From NCBI GenBank assembly GCA_036169595.1, contig CM069770.1, positions 2,100,001 through 2,164,000 on the forward strand: a DNA stretch of 64,000 nucleotides. The letters run 5' to 3'. This DNA is from Dictyostelium firmibasis. Lineage: Eukaryota > Evosea > Eumycetozoa > Dictyosteliales > Dictyosteliaceae. The stretch's first letter is position 1. Every line of letters starts with the position of its first letter. The translations under genes and the position numbers were made by a program. Below are positions 32,712 through 45,236 of the stretch, one piece after another. Below the pieces are notes generated by a model. The model was not told the origin of the DNA. It saw nothing but the letters and a program-made list of their open reading frames with translations, and did no database searches.

Positions 32712-34393
32712 TTAATTTCTTGGTATTAATTTTATTGAGTATTGTTTTGGATGAATTGAGATACCTGAAACCTCAGTATCATCTAATTGTTTTCCATCGA
32801 TTGATTTAATTTGAAAATTTAAAATAATATTAGAACAAACACTAAACACATTCAACTCGGCAATTGATAGACCAACACAATTTCTAGGACCAGAGGAAAA
32901 TGGTAGAGATACTCTGTCAAGATCATTATAATATTTATTATGTTGTTCAATGTTTTGATTTTTTTGATTATAATACTCTAGCCATCTATCAGGATTAAAT
33001 TTATCAGGCTGATCAACATACAAATGACTCATTCCAAATGTATTTGAGAGTATTTGAGTACCTTTTTTTATAAAGTAACCATTTATTTTACAATCTTGAG
33101 TTGCAATTCTTGGTACTGATAAAGGAAGGGGAGGTCTAATTCTTAAGGTTTCCTTTATTACATTTATTAAATATTGACATTTATCTCTATCTTTTAAAGA
33201 GACAAAGCTTTTATTTTCATTACCAAAAACTGAAATAATCTCCTCATAACATTTCTCTTGAATTATTGGATTATTAATAAGATATAAACATACCCATTCT
33301 AGTGTGGATGCAACTGTATCATCGCCAGCAAATACAAAACTCATACAACCTTTTATTATATTTATTTTCTTTTCAATTGGAGTTGAATTTGGAAAATTTG
33401 TTTTTTCATATTGTATAAATTGATCCATTAAATCTCTTAGATTTGATGGGTCAAATTGAATTAAATGATTATCATAAATTTCTTCCATAAATTTAAAAAC
33501 TTTTTCAGAACTATTCTTTAATTTTCTATACTCATGTCTAAATAATGGTCTAAAAATCTTTATAAAATCACTGATATTACCAGTACCTAATAATAAGAAA
33601 ACTTGTTGTATTGGTTCTGTTAACTTTTCTATTGGGTTATTTTCAACATCATTATTTATTTTGTTTTGTTTAAACATAATTTCTAAAACAATATTGATTG
33701 AAAATTCTCCTAAATATTTTTTTATTTTAAACTTTAACAATAAAAAAAAAAAAAAAATTAATTATATTATTAAAACTATTAAAATTATAATATTTTTTTT
33801 TATAAATAATACACACAGGTTCATTAATATTTCTCATTGAATTTATTAAAATTTTAGTTTGATTTTCAATAACATCTCTATAGTTTGATAAAATTTTAGT
33901 TTTTGTAATTGAAGATGAAACAATTTTCCTAACTTCTGACCAATTTTGGCTATAGTCAATAAAGATTAAATTAACACCTCCACCTGTAAATGATTCAAAA
34001 CTTTTTAATTTTGGTCTATCACAAAAATTTTTAAATTGATTGACCATTATTTCCTTATTTATTAATGGATCTGTTACTATTATTGTTTTAATATCTCCAA
34101 GCCATAATGAATAGATACCTCCATTATTTTTAACCAATTTAGTTAAATTCCTATGTGGATTAATTCCTAATTTATATAGATGTCCAATTATTGGTAGAGC
34201 AAATGATAATATCGGTACTTCATTTTTATTTCTTTTATTCTTTTTTATCTAAATAATACAAGTTTGTTTTAAAAAAAAAATAAATAACAATAACAAAAAA
34301 TTTAAAATAATAATAATAAAAATAATAATTACATACAAAATCTAAAACTAAATAACAAGCTATTAAATAAAATAATATTGAAAATAAATTCAT
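32712..34393 (-). CDS. Cytochrome P450, head-to-head with terpene synthase (candidate CYP521A1)
   Basis: Three exons by eye: 34393-34337, 34248-33817 and 33731-32712, 502 residues. An N-terminal membrane anchor (MNLFSILFYLIACYLVLDF) is followed by basic residues, fitting an ER microsomal P450. Landmarks are PIIGHLYKLGINPHRNL, I-helix AGDDT at about 298-302, K-helix ETLR (ExxR), FNPDRW, and the heme loop FSSGPRNCVG with Cys448. It is divergently transcribed from the terpene synthase, 633 bases start to start. That arrangement matches the published DdTPS8-CYP521A1 cluster, in which the P450 turns the sesquiterpene discoidol into the C12 product discodiene. The identity is inferred from context, not from a sequence match. 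The intron 2 donor is GTGTGT. Confidence 0.9.
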
Positions 34394-35026
34394 TTTTTTT
34401 TAATTAAAATAATGATTTTTTTTTTTTTCTTTATTTTTTTTTTTGTCCTTTTATATTCTTTTTTTAAAAAAAGGATTATAATAATAATAAATGTTAATTT
34501 AAACTAAATAGTTTTTTTAACAATATAAATATTAAGAAAAAAAAAAAAAACCATTTTTGACAAGTAGAAAAAAATTTAAAAGTTTTTTTTTGCTATAATT
34601 GTATAATTATTGCAAATGAAGACAATTTTTTATTTTTTAGTACCTATAAATAATATAAGTTGAAAAAATGTGGTCAGTTGGTTTTTAAAAAAAAAAAATC
34701 TTAACAGATTATTTTTTCTTTTGAACAGTTAAAATAAATACTTTTTTAAAAATAGATAGTTTGAAAACACGTGTGTAACATGTCAAATAATTATAATATA
34801 TATATTTATATATATATAAATACATAAATATAAACTTATTTGTAGAAAAAAAAAAAAAAACTGAAAAAAACTGAAAAAAAAAAGAACAAAAAAACCAAAC
34901 AAAAAAAAAAAATAAAAAAAAAAATAAAAAATAAAAAGTGTATAAAACAAATAAATTTTGAAATTATTAATAATAAAAAATAATTATTTTTATTAAAAGT
35001 TAATCAATAATATCAAATAGCAACAA
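34394..35026. promoter_or_regulatory. Shared divergent promoter, P450/terpene synthase
   Basis: 633 bases between the two start codons. It contains a palindromic acacgtgt (34767-34774, core CACGTG), TA-rich stretches at 34796-34830 (atatatatttatatatat), and poly-A near the terpene synthase start. One regulator could drive both genes. The motif's role is inferred. Confidence 0.5.
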
Positions 35027-36133
35027 ATGAAACAAATTTTATCATTAAAAGATATAAAATTACCAGTTTGTTGGGAAACAAAACCAAATAAAACTGAATA
35101 TATGGATTTTGTTTATCAAGAATCATTAGAAATGGAAGTTTGGAGAAAAGATAATGAAATTGATATATTAACTCACCATCATGTTACTGATTTGTCAAGA
35201 TTCTTTTGGCCAAATGCTAATTTTGAAGGGTTAGTGTTGGGTGCAGAATTAATGGTTTGGTTTTTTGCATTTGATGATTTATTTGATGGTGGTTTCATAG
35301 ATGATAATGAAAATGAACAATCAAGATTGGTAAATAGGATGAATAACGTTTTCATGGAAGGTACTATTGAAACTGATTCTACTGGTGCTGAAAGAATGGG
35401 TTACCATATAAGAAATAAAGTTAAATCAATTTGTGGGGAAAAGAGACAATCTACATTCCTTCGTTTCAACAGTTCCTGTGTTCAATGGATCGATTCAATA
35501 ATACCATTTATAAAATTAAAAAAGAATCAAATATCATTAGATTTCAATCTATATTTATATCATAGAAAATATAATATTGGTGCTATACCATGTTTTATAA
35601 TCTCTGAAATTATCCTTGATCCAATGTCAACTATTGATTCATTTATTTGGTCAGATTCAAGATGGATTAAAATGAGTGAAATCACTTGTGAAATAATAGC
35701 ATTGGTAAATGATTGTGCTTCCTATGAAAAAGAGATTAAAGAGAATGGTGCACCTTTAAATCCTTTAAAATTCATTCAAATAGAAAAGAATTTCAATCTT
35801 CAAGAATCCTATGAACACATTTCAAACTATTTAAATAAAATCATTAAACAATATATTGAACTTGAGTTAAGTTTTATAAATTCTTATAAATTATCAACAA
35901 AAACAACAACAACAACAACAACAACAATAAATGACGATGATGATGATGATGATGATATTAATTCCGATAGAAATATAAACTTTACTTCAATCGTTAATCA
36001 CTTACATAATATGTCATTTGCTAATGTTTCTTGGTCAACTCAAACACCACGTTATCTTAGTCAAACACAACCTTTCATTGAATTAAGAAGAAATACAAAA
36101 ATAGTAACTAAAATTTGTAATATTAAAAAATGA
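35027..36133 (+). CDS. Terpene synthase (candidate DdTPS8)
   Basis: Single open frame, 368 residues, of the microbial class I terpene synthase type found in social amoebae. The Mg-binding motifs are present: D83-D84-L-F-D87 (aspartate-rich) and N228-D229-C-A-S232-Y-E-K-E236 (NSE triad, ND..S...E). A basic YHRKYN near 178-183 fits the pyrophosphate sensor and a C-terminal RY (TPRYLS) is also there. Such enzymes cyclise farnesyl (or geranylgeranyl) diphosphate in the cytosol to volatile terpenes made during development. A Thr/Asp-rich insertion (about 295-315) from acaaca/gatgat repeats sits in a loop before the RY motif. The head-to-head P450 is the likely next enzyme. TPS8 identity is inferred from the arrangement. 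Confidence 0.92.
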   Translation: MKQILSLKDIKLPVCWETKPNKTEYMDFVYQESLEMEVWRKDNEIDILTHHHVTDLSRFFWPNANFEGLVLGAELMVWFFAFDDLFDGGFIDDNENEQSRLVNRMNNVFMEGTIETDSTGAERMGYHIRNKVKSICGEKRQSTFLRFNSSCVQWIDSIIPFIKLKKNQISLDFNLYLYHRKYNIGAIPCFIISEIILDPMSTIDSFIWSDSRWIKMSEITCEIIALVNDCASYEKEIKENGAPLNPLKFIQIEKNFNLQESYEHISNYLNKIIKQYIELELSFINSYKLSTKTTTTTTTTINDDDDDDDDINSDRNINFTSIVNHLHNMSFANVSWSTQTPRYLSQTQPFIELRRNTKIVTKICNIKK

Positions 36134-36470
36134 AAAAAAAAAACAAAATTAATTTCTTCTCAAATCAAAAAAAAAAAAAAAAATCTAAATTTCAGACGAT
36201 GAAAATAAAAAAAAATAAAAAAATAAAAAATAATTAAAAAAAAAAAAAAAAAAAGAAAAAAAGATTTTTAACAATAAAATTAATTATTATTTTTTTATTT
36301 TTTTTTTTAATTTTTTATTTTATTTTTTTCATTTCACTTTTCGTGTGTCATTTTTTTTTTTTTTTTATTTTTTTTTTTTACATAATTAAAAAAACAATTA
36401 ATTAAAATTATTTATTTGTATTACTATCAATTAAATAATATTAAAAATATACATAAAAAAAAAAAAAAAA
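36134..36470. other. A/T-rich intergenic region
   Basis: 3' flank of the terpene synthase and leader of the lipid kinase gene. Only homopolymer runs are seen. Confidence 0.8.
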
Positions 36471-36491
36471 ATGAGTATTAATAATAGTGAT

Positions 36492-36549
<58 letters not shown>

Positions 36550-38399
36550 GTAATATTAATAATAATATATCACCATTAAATTCAAGTGGCGAAAGAAGAA
36601 GTAGTTTAAGGAATAGTTTAAATAGTAGTAATAATAATGTATTAAATACACCAACAGCAAATTCAATCAATAGTAGTGGTAATTTTTCACCTAAAGAATT
36701 TGTATCAAATATAGATGGTGAGGAGATAATTTATCAGAATCAAACTGTAGAGTATAAACAAAGACTATGTACCATTCAAATCAAACAATCTACATTGATC
36801 ATTAGATTTAATGAAAAGAGTGGATTCACTAAATACTTAGTATCAGACACAATAGTTGGATCAGAGATTACAAATGAGGCCACCAATGAATATACTATCT
36901 ATTCATGTGTTATGAATACCGTTGATGTAACCAAAGAGACAAGAAGAAGAAAACAATTTAACCTTAAATTTAGGGACAAATTTGAATTGAATCAATTCAA
37001 TGATAAATTCACACAGGTTTTCTTAGACACCCTACCAATGGGTAATCCAAAGCAGAGAAGAATCAGAGTAATCCTAAATCCAAAATCTGGTAAGAAAATG
37101 TCAGAGTCAATCTTTAAGGATATCAATGAACTCTTTAAAGACTCGAAAATATTTGTAAAGAAAACCGTTACCAAAGGACCTGACCATGCCAAGAAAATCG
37201 GCTACAAATTCAATCTCAAAAAGTATGATACTATAGTGTTCATATCTGGTGATGGTCTATTTCACGAGTTTATCAATGGTCTATTGAGTAGAACAGACTT
37301 TGAACAAGCCAGAAAGATACCATTAGCTTTGATACCTGGTGGCACTGGTAATGGTATCGCCTGTTCTATCGGTCTTCAAGATCCAATGTCTTGTGCTTTG
37401 GCAGTCATACGTGGTTTCACCAAACCATTGGATGTTAGTGTCATTCAACAAGGTGATAAAAAATGGTGTTCAATCCTATCATTAACTTGGGGTTTAGTGT
37501 CCGATGTCGACATAGAATCTGAAAAGTATCGTGCATTAGGTGAGATTCGTTTAATCTTGGGTGCAGCTTTACGTATCCTAAATCTACGTATCTATCGTGG
37601 TAAAATTTGGTACCTACCTGCGTTGGAACTAACAAAAACTGAAATTGCTAAAATTCCAAAATGTTCTTATTCTTGTGACATTTGTGAAAGTGATAATCCT
37701 GTATCAACGATTGATAATATAATATCATCTTCTGGAATTGATCAACAAAACACCACCAATCCTTTAAGACGCTCATCTTTAAATAATAGTTGTAATAATA
37801 ATAATTTTTCATCGCCATCATCACCAGCAAGGTTAAACACTAGTGGTAGTGGTAATGACGAATTAGGATCAATGTTTTCAAAAGAAGAGAATTTAAAAAT
37901 TGAAAATGAAATTCATGATCATCAAAATGATGATGTATCACCATTACTTAGATCTAATGATCAACATTTCATTGTTCCACCAACTAAATTACCAAATCAA
38001 CAATTCTTAAAACAATCAAAAGAGGAGTTATTTGCAAAAGGTTGGAAAGTATTGGAAGGTGAATTTATTGGTATAGTTGCAAGTACGGTATCACATTTAG
38101 CTTCAGATTTCATTGCATCTCCAACAGCTCATCTCTCTGATGGTTTAATCGATTTGGTCGTCATTAAGAATGATAAGAAATTAAGTAAAGCAGGTTTATT
38201 ATCAATTTTGACTGAATCTTCGACTGGTGGTCATGTAAAAAGTGATCTCATAGATCAATATAAAATTCAATCTATGATCTTGGAACCAAGTAATGATAGA
38301 GAAGGTATCATAGCTGTCGACGGTGAATTAATATCCTATGGTCGTACTTCAATGGAATGTATGAGAGGTTGTATCAATTTAATTTGTAGAACATATTAA
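36471..38399 (+). CDS. Sphingosine kinase-type lipid kinase
   Basis: Single exon, 642 residues. A poly-Asn/Ser leader of about 85 residues is followed by a PH-like region and the diacylglycerol-kinase catalytic fold. [14 protein letters not shown] is the nucleotide loop (about 195). [15 protein letters not shown] at about 258 is the catalytic SGDGxxxE motif. [19 protein letters not shown] and the C-terminal [12 protein letters not shown] complete it. Sphingosine kinases phosphorylate sphingosine to sphingosine-1-phosphate at membranes. D. discoideum has two described genes (sgkA, sgkB), and I cannot tell which this is. A Ser/Asn insert of about 120 residues (about 415-520) splits the catalytic lobes, as in other eukaryotic members. 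A ceramide kinase-like role is less likely given the SGDGL motif. Confidence 0.88.
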
Positions 38400-38485
38400 A
38401 AAAAAAATATATATAATATTAAAAATTAAATAAAATTAAAATAAATAAATAAACTATTTTTAATTTTATTTTTATTATAATAAAT

Positions 38486-39430
38486 TTAATGTTTAAAAGA
38501 ACTTTTTGAGGAGCAATTTAAAGATTGATAATAATTTGATTTATATCTATAATATCTTTCAACTGAATTACATTCATATTGGAAACATTCATATTGTCTA
38601 AAACATTTACAAGTTATTGGTGATAATGTATTACATTTTTCAGTTAAAAGACATTGTTCTAATTGATGTTCCAAGTTTACACATTTTTCATTTTTTAATT
38701 CACCATTTGGACCAACACATACTGATTTTAAAGGTTCAGTGATACCATCTAAACAAACACATAGACCACCATTACAAGTTGATTCATCATCACATTGTTT
38801 AAAATATTGATCATTTTTAATACATTTTGAAGTGTGTTGATTACAAATTTCACCATTGAAAACATTACATTGTAATGGTGAATCTATACATGTCTCACCT
38901 ATTTTTGAAGAATATTTTAATATACATTTATTGGTTCCAGATTTTGCTGTACAAATGTGACTTGTTGGACATTGAAAATTTGATTTACATGATATTGAAT
39001 TATAATCATTTGGCAAGAGTTTACATTTTTTAGTTTTATCATCACAATATTGATTTATTGGACAATTGTAATCATTACATGCTGATTTTAATTGACAAAT
39101 TCCATTTTTACACTCACTTGATGATGAACATTTTTGAGAGGCTACTTTTGGATTACAACGATCACCAGTGGCAATAACAATTTCACATTTACCATTTACA
39201 CAATCACCAAAACTATAAGTTAATGTACAATCAGATTTCTTTGTACAACTTTCACCAGTTGTACGAATTTTTGAACAAATCGAATTAAAACATACTTCTG
39301 GAAATACACAATCACCATTAATTTCACATGATTCTCCTTTCAAACCATATGTTTTATTTGAATTACATTCATATGATAATATTAAATTATAATTATTGAT
39401 TATTAAAATTAATATTAATAATAATTTCAT
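38486..39430 (-). CDS. Secreted cysteine-rich protein, paralogue of the 22758-23654 gene
   Basis: Single exon, 314 residues. A signal peptide (MKLLLILILIINNYNLILS) is followed by repeated Cys modules (CTLTYSFGDCVNGKC, CSSSSECKNGIC, CNDYNCPINQYCDDKTKKC, CNVFNGEICNQHTSKC). The C-terminal block is GELKNEKCVNL..QLEQC...EKC...ITCKCFRQYECFQYEC. Order and C-terminus match the gene 15 kb upstream, which is on the opposite strand. The mature protein is probably extracellular and disulfide-bonded. It ends convergent to the lipid kinase gene, 86 bases apart. Confidence 0.85.
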   Translation of the reverse strand: MKLLLILILIINNYNLILSYECNSNKTYGLKGESCEINGDCVFPEVCFNSICSKIRTTGESCTKKSDCTLTYSFGDCVNGKCEIVIATGDRCNPKVASQKCSSSSECKNGICQLKSACNDYNCPINQYCDDKTKKCKLLPNDYNSISCKSNFQCPTSHICTAKSGTNKCILKYSSKIGETCIDSPLQCNVFNGEICNQHTSKCIKNDQYFKQCDDESTCNGGLCVCLDGITEPLKSVCVGPNGELKNEKCVNLEHQLEQCLLTEKCNTLSPITCKCFRQYECFQYECNSVERYYRYKSNYYQSLNCSSKSSFKH

Positions 39431-39961
39431 TTTTTAAAATAATTATATTTATATAAATTTGTTTTTTTTGTTTTTTTTTTTTTTTTCTAACAAGAAATTA
39501 AAAAAAAAAAAACAATTTCATTTTAAAATATTTAAATAAATTTTTTTTTTAAATATTATTATAATAAAAGAAAAAAAAAAATAATAATTAAAAAAATAAA
39601 TAAATTAAAGAATCACCCCACTTATTATCTACCTTACACATTTAAATATCTACAAAATAACTTACTTGTTATGTTGTTATATTATATTTATTATTTGTTT
39701 TTTTTTTTTTTTAATTTATTTACTTTTTGGTTTGCTCATAATTAAAAAAAAAAAAAAAAATTAAATATAAAAAATAATAAAATGAAAACGAAAGTAATAA
39801 AAATAATAGAATTAAATTTTTTTTTTTTTTTTTTTTTTTTTTTATTTTTATTTTATTTAAATTTTATTATTATGTATTATAATAATAATTTTATTTGGTA
39901 ATTTTAAAAAAGAAATTTTTTTTTTTTTTTTTTGGCAATGAACTATTAATCAAATAATTGA
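39431..39961. other. A/T-rich intergenic region
   Basis: Promoter side of the cysteine-rich gene and 3' flank of the small gene that follows. Poly-T and poly-A only. Confidence 0.8.
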
Positions 39962-40123
39962 TTATTTAGTGATTTTAGTTTTGTCATCACCATTTAAGAC
40001 TCTTGAAGTGGTAGTGAGGTAATCATAATATCCAAAGAGGATTGAGGAACCGATCTTTGCAAATTTGTTAGAAATTTCACCACTGGAACTAAGGGTATTA
40101 CTATTATTACTAAGGCTATCCAT
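39962..40123 (-). CDS. 53-residue small protein
   Basis: ATG at 40123-40121, TAA at 39964-39962. The sequence starts MDSLSNNSNTLSSSGEISNK and continues FAKIGSSILFGYYDYLTTTS before a polar KTKITK tail. Codons are those of real genes here, and the surrounding DNA falls back to homopolymers on both sides. One weakly hydrophobic helix is possible (IGSSILFGYYDYL). No family is recognised. Confidence 0.6.
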   Translation of the reverse strand: MDSLSNNSNTLSSSGEISNKFAKIGSSILFGYYDYLTTTSRVLNGDDKTKITK

Positions 40124-41296
40124 TTTAGTTACTTTTAGAGAGTTTTTATTTTGAAAATTTTTGAAAGTATTTTGATTGTAAGAGAGTTAAATTACTAGTG
40201 CATTTAATAATAAATGATTGATTGATTTAAAAGTTATAAAATTTTGTGTATGTTATAAAATTTAATTGTTTGTTTTGTTTATTTGTTTTAATATTTGTTT
40301 TTATATTTTGTTTTTAATTTTAAAAAAAAGTTTATTTTAAATACTAATTTTTATTTCCCAAAAAAAAAAAAAAAAAAAAATTAAAAAAAATAAAAAAAAT
40401 TAAAAAATAAAAAAAAAAATAAAAAATAATAATTTTCGCATTTATAATAATAAGGCTGGTAGGGGTTCCATTTTGGATTATTATTATAATTGCACTACCA
40501 ATTTCTGTTGTTATTTTTGTTTTTTTTTTTTTTTTATTTTTAATTTTTTTTTTATTTTTTTTTTTTTGTTTTTTGTTTTTTTTCATTTACCGTTATCAAA
40601 ACATAGTTAACCATAAAAAAAAAAAAAATTAATTTTTTTGTTTTTTTTTAATTTTTTTTTTTTTTTTATTTCAAATCAAGATTGAATATTTCGAATTATT
40701 ATAATAATTATAGATTCCACATATGCAAAATGTGATATAATATTTTAATATTATAATAAAAAATTCACACACAAATACAGAAATACTGTGGCTCACAAAA
40801 AAAAAAACCCCCCACCAAAATTTTCAATAATTATTAATAATTATTTATGTATTATTTTTGAATTTTATAGTAATTATAAAAAAATCTTTAAATGTTATTG
40901 TAAAAAAATAAAAATAAAAATAAAATAAATTAAAAGGGGTATAGCACGATATATTTGAATATCTAAGCATTTTTGAATTTTTTCTCATTTCTATTATTTT
41001 TATCATCATTATAATAAAAATAAAAGTTAAGATAAAAAGATAAACTACTCTTATTTTATTTTTTTTTTTTTAATATTTTTTTTTTCCCAAATAGATAAAA
41101 CCATTAATAAATAGTATAATAATTAATAATTTATATGAATGATTTTTTAAAAAATAAAATAAAAAATGGGATGAATAATAAAAAAATTCAAATAATATTA
41201 ATTATTTATTTTGGTAAAAAAAAAAAAAAAAAAAAATTATTTGAAATTTTTACTAAAGTGATGATAAAAATAGAAATGAGAAAAAAATATAATTTA

Positions 41297-41338
<42 letters not shown>

Positions 41339-41377
41339 TCAAGGAGTAAAAAGAACTATTAATAATTAAGTATTTCT
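40124..41377. other. Intergenic region
   Basis: Promoter of the 53-residue gene followed by mostly poly-A/T. A short less repetitive stretch lies at 40435-40500 on either strand without a plausible gene. 40680-41040 holds A/T-rich DNA with a C-run (accccccacc) near 40808. Confidence 0.7.
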
Positions 41378-41656
41378 ATGATTGGATTGGGTAAAGAGTT
41401 AAAACCAATTGATTTAACTAAATTAATAATTGTTTTTATTGAGTGAGTTGTTGGGTGTACTCCAATACCCAAATATTAAATAAAAAAAAAATTAAATAAA
41501 TTAAAAAATTAATTTTTAACTAATATCAATTTTTTTTCCTTTTTTTTTCAAATAGTTTTAAGTATCAATTTTCTTGGTAACTTGATTTTGGGTGTTTGTA
41601 TCTTTCCCAGTTTCACCACCTTCACCATTATCATGGTATCAGATGCTTTCGAATAG
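41378..41656. other. Coding-like locus, strand unresolved
   Basis: Plus strand: exon 41378-41442 joined to 41563-41656 would give 52 residues (MIGLGKELKPIDLTKLIIVF... and INFLGNLILGVCIF...), needing a GTGAGT donor and an AAG acceptor. Minus strand: two pieces also read with normal codons, GVHPTTHSIKTIINLVKSIG from about 41450 and YHDNGEGGETGKDTNTQNQV from about 41635. Composition says this stretch is or was coding, but I cannot decide strand or exon structure. Confidence 0.35.
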
Positions 41657-42057
41657 AGATGATAATTATTCCTGATCAATATTTGCATTAAAAAAGATGA
41701 TGAAAATTCTTTCTTTTGTTTCTTTACATTTTCTTTGAAGTCTAGATCATTGACACCATCTCAAAAAATTTTCAAGTTTTATTAAAAAAAGTGATTTTAG
41801 GGGTTTTTGAAAAAAATAAAATAAAAAAAATAAAATAAAAAAAATAATAAAAAAAAAAAAAAATGAAAATAATTTTACACACAATTTTTAAATTAATTTT
41901 TTTAAAATTTTTTTTTTTTTATTTCATTTCAAAAGAGATCAATCTGTAATTTGTAAATATTTTTTGTTTGTGCATAGGAAAAAAAAAAAAAAAAAAGAAA
42001 AAAAGAATATAAAGTCATATTTTTTTTTTTTTTACTCTTATTATTATTATTTATATT
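41657..42057. other. Upstream spacer
   Basis: 41660-41790 is still relatively complex (minus strand reads DGVNDLDFKENVKKQKKEF with rare codons), then poly-A and poly-T to the next start codon. It may belong to the unresolved locus before it. Confidence 0.5.
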
Positions 42058-44354
42058 ATGATACTTGATAGTATTTTAAACAATAAAGATAACAATAGAG
42101 AAAAAGCAAAAAAAATTGAATCTACTCTTTTCTTAAATTATAATTATTTCCATATATTAGAGGTTGTAAAATCAAATGAAGGAAAGGATGGAACCTATGA
42201 TGGTATAAATGGAATGAAAGTAATTATTACATATATACCTATATTCATATATTTTTATATATATGTATATATATTTATATATATATATATATTATAAATA
42301 TAATCAATGAAAAAAAAAGTAATAATATATTTTATTTTATTATTTTTTATTATTTTTTTATAATAACAAAAGTTAGTTTTTGAGTACAATAGATTCATTA
42401 CAATGAAAATATTAAAAAATGATAGAAAGGATGAAATAATAAGTTCATGTCCATTTGTTGAAGTTTTTTGGAAATGGCATCTCACAAACTCTAAAGCGTA
42501 TGAACAATTTTGTAATCTAATTGGATTCTTTATACATCATATACCTTATACCACAGATGATTATGAATTATTTGCAAAACAATTCGATGAAAGAAACATT
42601 AAAACGATTGATTTCTATAAAGAATGTTTTCCAGATATAAATTATTCTGTTTGGAATTTCAATTATTCAGATAACAGTACTATAAAACCTAAAAAACAAC
42701 AAAAAAGCGGTAGCAATCATTCTAATAGAGGTAGTACAAATAATAGACGTAGATCTCATCATCATCATGACAAAGAAAAAGAAAAAGAAAAAGAAAAAAA
42801 TAAAGATATAGATAAATACAGAGATAAACATAAAGAAATAGATAAAGAAAAAGAAAAAGAAAAAGAAAAAGAAAAAGAAAAAGAAAAAGAAAAAGAAAAA
42901 GAAAAAGAAAAAGAGAAAGAGAAAGAAAAAGAAAAAGAGAAAGAAACAGAAAAACAAAAAATAATAGAAAAAGATGCTATTGAAAAAATGAAAATAGATG
43001 ATAGTAATATTAATGGTATTAATAATCCAAAAAAAAGGAAAATTATTGAAGATAAGCTTGAATCGAATCAAAACAATCCTGGAATTTTTAAAAAAGCGAT
43101 ATTAAATAATAATGGTTTGGATGATATATTTAAGGAGCAAAAAGAGAAAAGAGAGAAACAAATTCAAGATTTTGAAAAAACCAATAAAATAGTAAACAAA
43201 ACAAATGGTAATATCAACAATAATACCACCAACACCAATACTATAAACAACAACAACAGCAATAACAACAACAACAATAACAACAAAATAAATGATAATA
43301 AAACCAATGGCTCAATTCCACCAAAACCAAAGGAAAATGCTATCATGAAATCGAGCATACACGTCAAATATATTAGAAAAATAAGTGATGATAATGATTC
43401 TGATGATTCTGATGATTCTGATGATGATAATGTTGAAAACCAAGATAGCGATTTTGATGACAATGACGAATTAGTCCAAAAACCCAAAAATACTTTAAAA
43501 AAATTAAGAAAAATTATTGATGAAGATAATGAAAATGAAAATCCGAAACCAAATTTGACGACAACATCCACAAAAGTAATTCCTCCAAATTTACCAAAAA
43601 CAACAACAACAAAGGTAATACCTTCTTCAATGATTGCAAAGGCAACTCCACCAAGACCAACAGAGGAAAATGAAAAGAAAGAAAAAGAAAGAAATGATAG
43701 AATAGAAAGAGAAAGAGAAAAAGAGAAAAAGAGAGAATTGGAAAAGAGGAGACAGGAGGAAAAAAAACTTGAGGAGAAAAGGAAATTTGAAGAAGAATTT
43801 GAAAGAAAAAGATTGGCGAACGTAGCTGAGACTAAAAGATTGAATGAAAAGATTGAAGAAGAATTTCGACAAAAACAAAAAAAAGAGGAATTAGAAAAGA
43901 AAAAATTAGAAAGCGATAAAAAACTCCCTGAATTACATAGACTTGATGGTAAAAAAGCTTTATTTGATCTCGAAAAGAGAAGTCATTTACTTTCATCTCC
44001 CTCATCGTCCGATCCATCCCCTAAACCAACACCAATTACCACTAATAAAATTTCACAAAATATACCAATGGTATCAGCAACACCAGTGCCATATACAATC
44101 ACTCCAAACCAAATTAAAAAAGATGATAAAAATAAAAATATTGTCCCAAGCGATTTCGAGAAGGAATTGACTGAGTCAAATAAAAATTTATCAAACACTC
44201 AAAAGCCACAACAATATCAACCCCAACCCCAACCCCAAACCCAACCAAATTTTATGGCCCCAGTGAAACAAAACTCTTCAAACGATAAGGATGCAGCTGA
44301 CCAACTAAAAAGAGCAAGCAATGATGATATTTTAAAACAATTACAAATTCTTTC

Positions 44355-44439
<85 letters not shown>

Positions 44440-45170
44440 CTACAACCATTACAAATTAATCATTTACCTGTTCAATTACAACAACAACAAAATAACAACT
44501 CACCTATCCAGTTGCACACAGAAAGAGTCCATTTATTTCAACAACAGCAGCCACCACAACATCAACAGTTACCACAACAACCATTACAACAACAACATTT
44601 ACAACAGCAGTTTACAGCACAGTTACCGCAACAACATTTACAACAACATTTACAACAGCAGTTACCACAACAACTGCATCAACAATTACATCAACCGTCA
44701 CTACAGCAGTTACCACAACAACCACAGCACCACCAGCAAACAATACAACCCCAACATCCTCAACAATTACACCCTTTACAACTGAACCAAAGTATTCAAC
44801 AAAACAATCCAATGTACTATCAACAATCCTCATACCAACAATATCAACCTCAACCATCCTCTCCATTAAACTCACAAAACCCTCAACAATTCCAAACATC
44901 ACCATTAAGCCAACCATATCAACAATCACCTCCACCTCCACCTCAAAGCCAAAACTTTTATTCTTCCACTACATTTCCTCAACATGTACATCCTGCATAT
45001 CACCAGCAACAACCACTATCACCACAATCACAACAACTACAACAACAACAACAACAACAGCTACAACAACAGCTACAACAACAGCTACAACAACAGCTAC
45101 AACAACAACAACCACAACAACCACCACAACAACAACAACAACAATACCAACAACCACCGCCATCACCGCC

Positions 45171-45236
<66 letters not shown>

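Noticed and set aside
40344-40586. Lys- and Phe-rich minus-strand frame
   Set aside because: Poly-A/poly-T translation around one short complex stretch; no support.
42667-43071. Minus-strand poly-Phe frame
   Set aside because: Antisense of GAAAAA repeats coding KE in the large plus-strand gene.
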